Shown here piece by piece: positions 9,133-16,482 of a stretch of 64,000 nt of DNA; positions within the stretch are counted from its first letter, which is position 1, and every line of letters starts with the position of its first letter. A program made the translations under genes and the position numbers. The notes beneath the pieces are model-generated. The model made no database searches. It was not told the DNA's origin and was given only the letters and a program-made list of their open reading frames with translations. The DNA is from Capsulimonas corticalis (GTDB lineage: Bacteria; Armatimonadota; Armatimonadia; Armatimonadales; Capsulimonadaceae): the NCBI RefSeq assembly GCF_003574315.2, contig NZ_AP025739.1:1178001-1242000 (forward strand), written 5' to 3'.

Positions 9133-9201
9133 CGCCGTGTTTTACTGTTAAACTACCCTTGCATATGGAGCAAGGGAGGGGAGATGCGCCCCCATCCGAC
9201 A
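9133..9201 (-). other. Circularly permuted tRNA-like sequence 3
   Basis: Read on the minus strand: anticodon-stem 3' strand TGTCG, a T-arm-like hairpin (GGGGG/CCCCT with a 7-nt loop that lacks the TTC consensus), acceptor 3' strand CCCTTGC, then TCCA, a 3-nt spacer, acceptor 5' strand GCAAGGG (7/7 pairs), TA, D-arm GTTT-AACAGTA-AAAC, and CGGCG which can pair with TGTCG. So all arms of a tRNA can form, but the two halves are in reversed order. The anticodon loop would be formed only after joining the two ends. Discriminator T and the D-arm look glycine-like. The T-loop is degenerate, so it may be a relic. Confidence 0.5.
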
Positions 9202-9250
9202 GATACCGACCACGCGCATTTGATTTGGCCTGCGACGGAGAATACTCAGT

Positions 9251-9477
9251 CTGGAGTAATAATCTCAGCCTGGTGTGGAACGCTCGACGCCTCTACCATG
9301 TTGGGCTACCTCCGCGAACGCGGACGCTGGAGTGCAGCGCCCGACCTATTGGTGCGGAGGGCAGGGCTCGAACCTGCACTATTTTCGAACGCGCCGTAAA
9401 AAAGAGTCTTAGCCTTAGCTTTTACTCACAGAGAGATTGTACCCGGTGAAGTCAACGATCGGGATAAACACGAATAG
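9251..9477. repeat. Direct repeat copy A (contains permuted tRNA-like sequence)
   Basis: About 200 bp that recur at 11538-11733 in the same orientation, with close identity over the outer parts (from CTGGAGTAATAATCTCAG to GGGATAAACACGAATAG). Copy A carries about 30 bp more between the CCA and the acceptor 5' strand. The two copies flank the ECF-sigma/ankyrin gene, so they could be a tandem duplication scar, attachment sites or conserved intron-like flanks. Confidence 0.85.
9283..9389 (-). other. Circularly permuted tRNA-like sequence A
   Basis: On the minus strand the order is TTCGA (possible anticodon-stem 3' strand), variable nucleotides, a canonical T-arm (GCAGG-TTCGAGC-CCTGC), acceptor strand CCTCCGC, ACCA, about 34 nt of spacer, acceptor 5' strand GCGGAGG (perfect 7-bp match), T8-A9, a canonical D-arm (GCCC-AACATGGTAGA-GGC) and TCGAG, which pairs with TTCGA (one wobble). 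No normal-order partner for either half is found nearby. After ring closure and cutting this would give a full cloverleaf. The flanks are repeated at copy B. Confidence 0.6.
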
Positions 9478-9958
9478 AAAGTAAGTGTTAAGAGTTGATG
9501 AGAGGCATTATGTGGAGGCGTGTGCAACCGCCGGCTCCCAAAGTATTTGCTGACACTCACTCCACTCATCTTTGCCCTAGACATTCCAGATCCAAAACAC
9601 GCTCATAAAAAGTTATTAGATCTCCTCACGCGGAGGCTTGTTTGCCGCCCTAAGCAGGGCATTGTCTTCGCGCGGTTGTCGGTTCTCTTGTCCGAGTCAG
9701 AACACTTATTCCTGTACAAACAGCGAATGCCAAAATTTACGGCGACTGTACGCTCAATCCCGTCTTTGCCATGGCGGCTATGACATCCACGGCGATTACG
9801 GTGAGAGCCCTGGCACAAAGACATGGCGGCGCTCGAAGGCGGGTGCTGAATCGCCTTGGCCGTCGGTGGGCGCGCTTCTTTCATATCTTCGCTTCTCGAA
9901 GAGCGTTTTGCTTAAAGGCCCCAAATCGCGAAAATGTGGCACATAATTATGGAAGCAG
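9478..9958. other. Gap with no recognisable gene
   Basis: Short frames exist on both strands but none has a convincing start, codon pattern or known motif. Stretches rich in Arg/Ala codons near 9771-9950 might be a decayed gene. The ECF-sigma gene starts at the end of this gap. Confidence 0.4.
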
Positions 9959-11521
9959 ATGAACAAGGATTATAAAGAAGATAAGCGGCGCCCGGAGGGA
10001 TCGATCAGAAAGCTCATTGATCGTTCCGTTAACGGGGACAGGACGAGTTATGACGAGCTCGTCCGGCGATTTCAGCATATGGCGATTGCGTACGGCTGCT
10101 CTATAATGAGTGATCGCGAGAGCGCCGAGGATGCAGCGCAAGAAGCGTTTGTGGAGGCATTCCTTCACCTCGACAAACTTCAGGATCCCGCTGCATTTCC
10201 CGGCTGGTTTCGAACGATCTTATTCCGGCAATGCCATCGCATTTTGCGGCGTAAGAAAGTCGAAACCGTTCCGCTGGAAGCATGCACCCTGGTTTTAGAA
10301 GTCCTTGGGCCGGCGCATGCGGTCGAACTTAATGAAACTCGTGCTGAAGTAAGAGCTGCAATTGCCAATCTTGCGGAACCTGAGCGACTGGTGGTGACTC
10401 TCTATTATCTCAGCGATTACTCAGTCGCGGAAATCGCATCTTTTCTCTCGCTTCCGACCAGTACCGTGAAGAAACGTCTTCAATCCGCGCGACGCAAGCT
10501 TAGGGAAAGGATCCTTCAATTGATGCCTGAAGTCATAAACCATGAAAAAGAGGAGAGGGACAGAGCGTTTGCTAGTCGTGTCGCTGATATGCTGAACGCC
10601 GCCTTATTGGGACAGGAGCAAATTGTGCATGATCTGCTCAATGCCGATCCCGCATATGCGAACGTAACTGGAGAATACGACACCACTCCCTTACATAATG
10701 TGGTTCAGTCGGGAAATGTGAAGATTGCCGAGGCGCTCATTGCGGCTGGCGCCGACGTCAACGCCAAGTATAACCGTACGGGCCATACGCCTCTCTCATG
10801 GGCGATAACCTGTGGGCAAGATAGCAGCGGCGTTGCCGAGGCGCTTGTGCGAGGCGGAGCCGTGCTCGACCTCTGGTGCGCCGCAGGCTTGGGCAAAGAG
10901 GATGTCGTCAGGTCTTTTTGGGATGCGCAAGGAAATATTGTCGATCAACCGTCATATAGCGGGAGCAGTCGCTATGATTCCGATGGAAATCCACTTCCAC
11001 GACCACCGTCGTCGACTGTTGACATGATCTCGGATGCGCTTTATATATGCAGCCGCAATGGGCATATCGAAGTGGCTCGCTGGCTGCTCGATCATGGCGC
11101 GGATGTACGGTTTAAAGCGTTTGCCGCGGGCACTCCACTGCATTGGGCTTATTTTTCCGGAGTAAACGCCCTTGTCGAACTTCTCATAGAGAGGGGATCT
11201 GATCTCAATACGCTTGAAAACTTCCATAATTCGACACCGCGCGAGTTCGGAATTATCGAAGCTTCCGGATTAGGACTTCTTGCCCGTGTTACCGGAATGC
11301 TGGATACCGGATTGGCCGAGGCAAACGCATGGTCTAGTCAAACCACGGCGCTTCATGAGGCTGCCCGCTTCGGCCATTTGGAAATCACCAATGTCCTTTT
11401 GAGCCACGGCGCTAATCCATTGCAAACCGACGCGAATAACAAGACTGCTCTCGACCTAGCGAGAGAGCGTGGACATACTCCTCTGATCGATCTGCTTGCG
11501 GCAAGGCAAGTATCCGTTTAA
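9959..11521 (+). CDS. ECF sigma factor fused to ankyrin repeats
   Basis: A 520-aa fusion. Residues about 15-85 are sigma region 2 (DELVRRFQHMAIAYGCSIMSDRESAEDAAQEAFVEAFLHLDKLQDP, GWFRTILFRQCHRILRR) and about 135-180 region 4 (LAEPERLVVTLYYLSDYSVAEIASFLSLPTSTVKKRLQSARRKLRE). From about 215 onward there are at least five ankyrin repeats (TTPLHNVVQSGNVKIAEALIAAGADVNAK, HTPLSWAITCGQ, GTPLHWAYFSGVNALVELLIERGSDLN, TTALHEAARFGHLEITNVLLSHGANP, KTALDLARERGHTPLIDLL). It probably directs RNA polymerase and uses the ankyrin part for protein contacts in place of a separate anti-sigma. GGAAGCAG precedes the start. Base composition looks less GC-rich than its neighbours and the gene sits between direct repeats, both compatible with transfer. 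Confidence 0.88.
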   Translation: MNKDYKEDKRRPEGSIRKLIDRSVNGDRTSYDELVRRFQHMAIAYGCSIMSDRESAEDAAQEAFVEAFLHLDKLQDPAAFPGWFRTILFRQCHRILRRKKVETVPLEACTLVLEVLGPAHAVELNETRAEVRAAIANLAEPERLVVTLYYLSDYSVAEIASFLSLPTSTVKKRLQSARRKLRERILQLMPEVINHEKEERDRAFASRVADMLNAALLGQEQIVHDLLNADPAYANVTGEYDTTPLHNVVQSGNVKIAEALIAAGADVNAKYNRTGHTPLSWAITCGQDSSGVAEALVRGGAVLDLWCAAGLGKEDVVRSFWDAQGNIVDQPSYSGSSRYDSDGNPLPRPPSSTVDMISDALYICSRNGHIEVARWLLDHGADVRFKAFAAGTPLHWAYFSGVNALVELLIERGSDLNTLENFHNSTPREFGIIEASGLGLLARVTGMLDTGLAEANAWSSQTTALHEAARFGHLEITNVLLSHGANPLQTDANNKTALDLARERGHTPLIDLLAARQVSV

Positions 11522-11537
11522 TCCGCGCGCTCACAAC

Positions 11538-11733
11538 CTGGAGTAATAATCTCAGTCTGGTGTGGAGCGGACGACGCCTCTACCGTTTTGGGCTATCTCC
11601 GCCTATGGTGCGGAGGGCAGGGCTCGAACCTGCACTATTTTCGAACGCGCCGTAAAAAAGAGTCTTAGCCTTAGCTTTTACTCACAGGGAGATTGTACGC
11701 GGTGAAGTCAATGATCGGGATAAACACGAATAG
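11538..11733. repeat. Direct repeat copy B (contains permuted tRNA-like sequence)
   Basis: Second copy of the repeat at 9251-9477, same orientation, lying just after the ECF-sigma/ankyrin gene. Identity is nearly complete over the T-arm side and the distal flank; the differences cluster in the D-arm/anticodon side and in the missing spacer. Confidence 0.85.
11570..11645 (-). other. Circularly permuted tRNA-like sequence B
   Basis: Same order as copy A on the minus strand: TTCGA, T-arm GCAGG-TTCGAGC-CCTGC, CCTCCGC, ACCA, a 3-nt spacer (TAG), GCGGAGA (6 of 7 acceptor pairs), TA, D-arm GCCC-AAAACGGTAGA-GGC, then TCGTC, which pairs only partly with TTCGA. The short CCA-N3 connector matches that of element 3 (9133-9201), which argues that the permuted order is real and not a chance assembly. 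The weaker pairs suggest this copy is decaying or uses other joining points. Confidence 0.5.
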
Positions 11734-11792
11734 GGATTCCTGACGTACGAAAGAATTGAAAGATGGCAACGCTCGTTTTTCGAAATACCTGG

Positions 11793-11963
11793 TATAATGG
11801 CCGCTGACATTACTGTCGCCCGGCTGTATCGGTGACTAGATCACGCACGTCGCAAGTCTCCTCGCTTGAGGAAGTAGCTCGATTTGTTGTTGTTCTACCA
11901 CGGATCCCATGGCGACACGGAACCTTTGTGAAGCCCTTCCCATCCGTGGAAGGGCTTTTTTTA
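11793..11963 (+). ncRNA. Candidate structured small RNA or leader
   Basis: An extended -10 box (TGG-TATAAT, 11793-11798) is followed by about 165 nt that end in a strong intrinsic terminator (11932-11963). Within it GTCGCC (11815-11820) can pair with GGCGAC (11911-11916) to close a long irregular structure, and CCTCGCTTGAGG forms a small hairpin. No protein frame is evident. It could be a free small RNA or a terminated leader of the peroxidase gene that starts at 12026. No known family was recognised. Confidence 0.45.
11932..11963 (+). terminator. Intrinsic terminator upstream of the peroxidase gene
   Basis: AGCCCTTCC pairs with GGAAGGGCT around a 7-nt loop and is followed by seven T residues. 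It ends the candidate RNA at 11793-11963, 63 nt before the next start codon. Confidence 0.85.
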
Positions 11964-12025
11964 TTGAGCAAATCCCAGCAGGCCACATGACTTCGACCTG
12001 GAGATAAGGATAAGGAGACGGGATC

Positions 12026-13837
12026 ATGAATCAATCAGTGCATGGCGGTGTAGGCACGCGCGAGCAGCAATTCACACATCTGCTGCCCCTTCGAAAGAAG
12101 ACGTATGACATTGGACTCCTCTGCGATATTGCCGAGAAGATGAAAAGCTCCGTGGACGGTGTTCATGACGGACCCGATCCGGAAGAGAACATCTGGATGC
12201 CCGCCGGCTACACGTATTTCGGTCAATTTATCGACCATGATCTGACCTTCGATAACACATCTTCGCTGAACCCGACCGACTCGACGGACCAAAGCCGCCA
12301 GCCGACAAACCTGCGCACTCCGCGCTTCGATCTCGACTCGGTCCACGGTGACGGGCCGGACGCGCAGCCGTTTATGTACGACAGCGACGGCGCCTCCCTG
12401 TTGTTCAAGGACGGGACAAAGAATGTGGTTCCGTTCTCGAATCCGGTTTCGGATCAGGCGGATCAAGATTTGCTGCGAAGCCCCAACGGCCGGGCGATCA
12501 TCGGCGATAAGCGCAACGACGAGAACGTGATCGTCGGTCAGCTCCAGCTTCTTTTTATCCGGTACCACAACGCCGTCGTCCAGAAGCTGAAGGCCGCGGA
12601 TCCCGCGCTCTCCGGGACCGCGCTCTTTGAAAAGGCGCGCAACGAAGTGCGCTGGACATACCAGAAGCTTGTGGTCGAGGACTTCCTGCCGCGCATTGCG
12701 CGCGCGGAAGTCTTTGCGGATCTCGCCGGCGCGGCCTCGTCTGACGAGCGGAAAGGTCGTTACGCGCTCTACACTGTTGAGGACCACGACAACAAACGAA
12801 AGAACCTTCCGCGGGAGTTCGTAGTGGCGGCCTACCGATTTGGTCACTCCGCCGTCCGGCAGGGCTATCGCCTGAACGATACGACCAGCAAAGATATCTT
12901 TCCAGGGTCGAATGCGCCTGCGGATGAAGCCACGCTTTTGGGTTTTAAGCCGCTCCCACAGGCATTCGCCATCGATATCAACCAGGATTTTGAACGGTTT
13001 TTCCCTTCGACCGATCCCATTACGACCTTTGAAAACGAAGCCGCGAAAAAGCGCGCGGCGGGCGGCGACGAACCCGATCCGACGGTCCGGCTGCAATTCG
13101 CGTACAAGATCGATACGAATATCGTCGATCCGCTTGGGGTGCTGCCGCTCAACGTTCTGCCCACCAGCTCCGCCAAAGGCGGCGCGATGGAGGAGCTTGG
13201 CGAAACGATCGCTCCCCGGAAACTGCCGGAGCCGCCGTCGCCGCCCCGCCCGTCGCTCGCCCTGCTAAATCTGCTGCGCGGCAACGTTTACCACGTACAA
13301 AGCGGACAGGCAATCGCCGCCGCGCTGCGCGCCCATGGCTTCGATAAGGCCCTGGCGCTGACCGAAGATCAGCTCGTGGTGCGCACGGAAACAGATGATC
13401 ATGGAAGCGACGCCAAGATCTATCGGTTCGAGCATATCGATTCGGCGTTCGCGAGCGATACCCCGCTCTGGTTCTACATCCTCGCGGAGTCGCAGGCGCC
13501 GATCGCGGATCATTTCGGCGTTGACAACGAATTCTCCGAGGATGAACTTCTCAACGGCGTTGGCGCAAGCACGCAGCTCGGCTGGGTGGGAGGCAGGATC
13601 ATCGCCGAGGTGTTCTACGGTCTGCTCGATTCGGATGAAGAATCCTTCATCAACGCCGCCCCGACCGGATGGAAGCCAATACTGGGCGGCACAGGCGAGC
13701 CGATCTTCCTCAACCTGGTGAAGTTCGTCGTGGACAATCCCGTGCCGGACCCCGTCCCGCCGGCCGGAGCCGACAAGACCGACACCGTCGTGGCGGCGGC
13801 TGAAGGGGAGGCAACTCCCGATCCTATGACTTCCTGA
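12026..13837 (+). CDS. Animal-type haem peroxidase
   Basis: A 603-aa protein of the animal haem-dependent peroxidase (peroxinectin/myeloperoxidase-like) superfamily. The distal site is FGQFIDHDLTF near residue 70 (Gln and distal His in QFIDHD), the region IVGQLQLLFIRYHN follows, and the proximal histidine lies in VAAYRFGHSAVRQGY near residue 270. The C-terminal NGVGASTQLGWVGGRIIAEVFYGLL also fits. No signal peptide is visible, so location is unclear. Such bacterial enzymes oxidise halides or phenols. AAGGAG lies 9 nt before the start. It heads a + strand group with a GH31 enzyme and a galactose-oxidase-like protein, which could supply H2O2. Confidence 0.9.
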   Translation: MNQSVHGGVGTREQQFTHLLPLRKKTYDIGLLCDIAEKMKSSVDGVHDGPDPEENIWMPAGYTYFGQFIDHDLTFDNTSSLNPTDSTDQSRQPTNLRTPRFDLDSVHGDGPDAQPFMYDSDGASLLFKDGTKNVVPFSNPVSDQADQDLLRSPNGRAIIGDKRNDENVIVGQLQLLFIRYHNAVVQKLKAADPALSGTALFEKARNEVRWTYQKLVVEDFLPRIARAEVFADLAGAASSDERKGRYALYTVEDHDNKRKNLPREFVVAAYRFGHSAVRQGYRLNDTTSKDIFPGSNAPADEATLLGFKPLPQAFAIDINQDFERFFPSTDPITTFENEAAKKRAAGGDEPDPTVRLQFAYKIDTNIVDPLGVLPLNVLPTSSAKGGAMEELGETIAPRKLPEPPSPPRPSLALLNLLRGNVYHVQSGQAIAAALRAHGFDKALALTEDQLVVRTETDDHGSDAKIYRFEHIDSAFASDTPLWFYILAESQAPIADHFGVDNEFSEDELLNGVGASTQLGWVGGRIIAEVFYGLLDSDEESFINAAPTGWKPILGGTGEPIFLNLVKFVVDNPVPDPVPPAGADKTDTVVAAAEGEATPDPMTS

Positions 13838-13967
13838 AGTCCATGGATCTCCACTGGGTGAGCGACACGCTTACCGACGCCATGCTGTCCGCCCGAGAGA
13901 TGCGGGGCGGACAGTACGGCAGCCGTATTGAGGTTGCTCCGAACCACATTGCAGAGGGGTTGGACCG

Positions 13968-16421
13968 ATGCTTTTGAAACCGTCGGGAAGTTTTCTCTCA
14001 TTCGACTCTGGGCCGCTCCAGGCGAGGATCTATCAGGCGACAGGACATATTGAACTTGCCGGGCCGGACCTTGCCGGGAATCCGCTGGCGAACGTGATTA
14101 CCTACGCGCCGCCATCGATCACCGTCCCGGGCGGCGCGATAAATCTCGGGCAGGTCCAGTCCTCGACGGCGCTTGCCGACGGCCTGGAGGTCGTTCAGTC
14201 CGCCGGCGCCTCCAATATTACCGCGCACCTCACCTTTCCCCACGACGGAGTCATGCGGTATGAGGTCGTGGATTGGCGCGGCCTCGCCCCTACCCAGGTA
14301 ACCCTGACCGCGTTCTCGGACGCCGGCGAACATTTCTACGGCTTCGGCGAAAAGTTCAACGCCTTCGATCAAAGCGGCGACACGGTGGACATCCTGACCT
14401 TCGATAACCCGGGGAACAAAGGCGACCACTCTTATAAAGTCTCTCCCTGGTTCGTCAGCACCCGTGGATATGGCTTCCACTGGGATTCCTCGGCCGAGAG
14501 CCGGTTTGACATGCGCGCCGGGGCTGCCGATCGGTATGTCATCACGAGCCGGTTTCCGCAGCTCCAATTCAACGTGGTCTACGGACCGAAGCTGACGGAT
14601 GTTTTGACCCGCTATACGGGTTACGCCGGCAGGCCCCCGCTATCGCCCCCCTGGAGCTTCGGCGTGTGGATCTCTTCGGACATCTGGCGCAGCGGCGGCG
14701 AGGTCCGGTACGCGGTCACCAAATTCCGGCAGCAGAATATCCCAGTCTCCGGATTTGTGTTCGATTCTCCGTGGGAAGTCGCATACAACGACTTCACGTT
14801 CAACCAGGCCCAGTTCGCGCAGGGCGGAACTTTCGAAGGCGTGAATTTTGCCGGGTTCGCGACCACGAAGGAGATGCTGGAGTTTCTGCGCTCCGAGGGC
14901 CTGAAAGTCATTTGCTGGATGACTCCTCTGGTCAACACAAGCTCCGACAGCGACGGGGTTCCCGGGCAAAACCTGGGCAAAGCGGCAAACTACGATGAGG
15001 GCGCCAATAACAACTTCTTCGTACGCAGCGCGCCCGGAGGTCCGCCCCTGGTCGTTCCCTGGTGGAAAGGACACGGCAGCCCGGTAGATTTCACCAATCC
15101 GGCGGCGGCGAAGTGGTTATCCGACCAGCTTCACGCCCTGGTGACCTCCAGCGAAACCGTGACGGCCTCGGGAGGCTCGGAACCCGTCATCGGAGGGTTC
15201 AAGACGGATGACGGGGAGTCGGGAAACGGAGCCAACACTTACATCCCGGCGACGGCGGCGTACGCGGACGGGCGCCGGGGCGTCGAAATGCAGAATGGCT
15301 ACTGTGTGGAATACCATAAAACGATCGGAAGCGTGCTGGGCGCTAACGGCGTGCTTTTCGCGCGCAGCGGCTTCACCGGCTCGCAGGCGTTTCCGGGATG
15401 CTGGGCCGGGGATAACGAGCCGAACTTTGGGGATGGGAACGGCCTGCCCAGTGTCATTGTCGCGGGGCAGTCGGCGGCAATGAGCGGCTTTTCCATCTGG
15501 GGACATGACGTCGGAGGCTATCAGAACACGAACTTCTCCCCTGTCTCGCCTCCGCAGCTTTTTATGCGGTGGACCCAATTCGGCTGCTTCACTCCTCTCA
15601 TGCAGATGCACCGCCAGGTCAATCCCGCCGATCTGCGGCAGTATCCCTGGGGATATGGAGCGCCGGCGCTGGAGAACTACCGATTCTTCGCCAGTCTGCA
15701 CCTACAACTATTTCCATATCTCTACACATACGCCAAAGAATCGAGCGATACCGGTCTGCCCATCATCCGCCCGCTCGTCTTGCTTCATCAGGACGACCCG
15801 CAGACCTTCCCGGTAAAACATACCTACTGCTTCGGGAATGAGCTGCTGGTCGCGCCGGTCATCCAGCCGACTCCGGCGGGACAGCCGACAACGCGCTCCC
15901 TTTATCTTCCGGAAGGGCAATGGCGGGATTTCTGGACCCAGGAGCAGCACGCGGGCCAGCAGACGATCGCCTGGACAAGCGGCAATCCGCAGCAGTTTCC
16001 GCTCTTTGTTCGGGAGGGAGCCATCGTGCCGATGCTTCTGAACGTTCCGCAAACGCTGTGCGACGCGAATTACGTCAACAACCCGGCCATTCAGACGATG
16101 GACGCAGGGCTTCAATTCCTTGTTTATCCAAGCGACGCCGCTCCCGCCTCCAGCTTCACGCTTTATGAAGGAACGGAGGTCACATGTCAGGGAAACAGCG
16201 GAGCGCCGATCTTGACCCTGACCTCAAACACGCCGCGCCCTGTTGTATGGAAGATTCTGGGAGCGGCTCCGGCGAACGGCGTCACCCGCGACGGCGCAGC
16301 CCTGAACGAGCAGGCGCTCGCGGCGGCTTTTGACGCGGCGACGGAGGGCTGGCGGCACGACGCCGGATTCACCTTCGTCAAGTTCAACCATGCCGGCGGG
16401 TTCACCAGGATCGCCCTTTGA
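13968..16421 (+). CDS. GH31-family glycosidase
   Basis: An 817-aa protein with the GH31 architecture: N-terminal beta-sandwich (FYGFGEKFNAFDQSGDTVDILTFDN near residue 125), a TIM barrel starting around PPLSPPWSFGVWISSDIW, the nucleophile in GGFKTDDGE and the acid/base in FPGCWAGDNEPNF, then C-terminal beta domains (LLVAPVIQP, EGQWRDFW). Alpha-glucosidase, alpha-xylosidase or sulfoquinovosidase activity is possible; the FKTDDGE form favours a 6-alpha-glucosyl or related activity but this is not firm. No signal peptide is seen. GAGGGG precedes the ATG. It follows the peroxidase after 130 nt and precedes the kelch protein by 61 nt, probably one transcript. Confidence 0.9.
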   Translation: MLLKPSGSFLSFDSGPLQARIYQATGHIELAGPDLAGNPLANVITYAPPSITVPGGAINLGQVQSSTALADGLEVVQSAGASNITAHLTFPHDGVMRYEVVDWRGLAPTQVTLTAFSDAGEHFYGFGEKFNAFDQSGDTVDILTFDNPGNKGDHSYKVSPWFVSTRGYGFHWDSSAESRFDMRAGAADRYVITSRFPQLQFNVVYGPKLTDVLTRYTGYAGRPPLSPPWSFGVWISSDIWRSGGEVRYAVTKFRQQNIPVSGFVFDSPWEVAYNDFTFNQAQFAQGGTFEGVNFAGFATTKEMLEFLRSEGLKVICWMTPLVNTSSDSDGVPGQNLGKAANYDEGANNNFFVRSAPGGPPLVVPWWKGHGSPVDFTNPAAAKWLSDQLHALVTSSETVTASGGSEPVIGGFKTDDGESGNGANTYIPATAAYADGRRGVEMQNGYCVEYHKTIGSVLGANGVLFARSGFTGSQAFPGCWAGDNEPNFGDGNGLPSVIVAGQSAAMSGFSIWGHDVGGYQNTNFSPVSPPQLFMRWTQFGCFTPLMQMHRQVNPADLRQYPWGYGAPALENYRFFASLHLQLFPYLYTYAKESSDTGLPIIRPLVLLHQDDPQTFPVKHTYCFGNELLVAPVIQPTPAGQPTTRSLYLPEGQWRDFWTQEQHAGQQTIAWTSGNPQQFPLFVREGAIVPMLLNVPQTLCDANYVNNPAIQTMDAGLQFLVYPSDAAPASSFTLYEGTEVTCQGNSGAPILTLTSNTPRPVVWKILGAAPANGVTRDGAALNEQALAAAFDAATEGWRHDAGFTFVKFNHAGGFTRIAL

Positions 16422-16482
16422 CGGCGGGGAGCGCTCCGCGCTCCCCGTCTCGATTTTAGCTTTGCATTCAGGAGGATTGACG

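Noticed and set aside
9283-9389. tmRNA or permuted two-piece tmRNA
   Set aside because: The D-arm is canonical with GG in the loop, and no tag reading frame or tmRNA-type 5' end (GGGG...GATTCGACGGG) is present.
9251-9477. CRISPR-like repeat
   Set aside because: Only two copies, 200 bp long and 2 kb apart, without short spacers.
9520-9962. Short + strand frames before the sigma/ankyrin gene
   Set aside because: No ribosome site, no recognisable domain, Arg/Ala-rich translation; at best a decayed gene.
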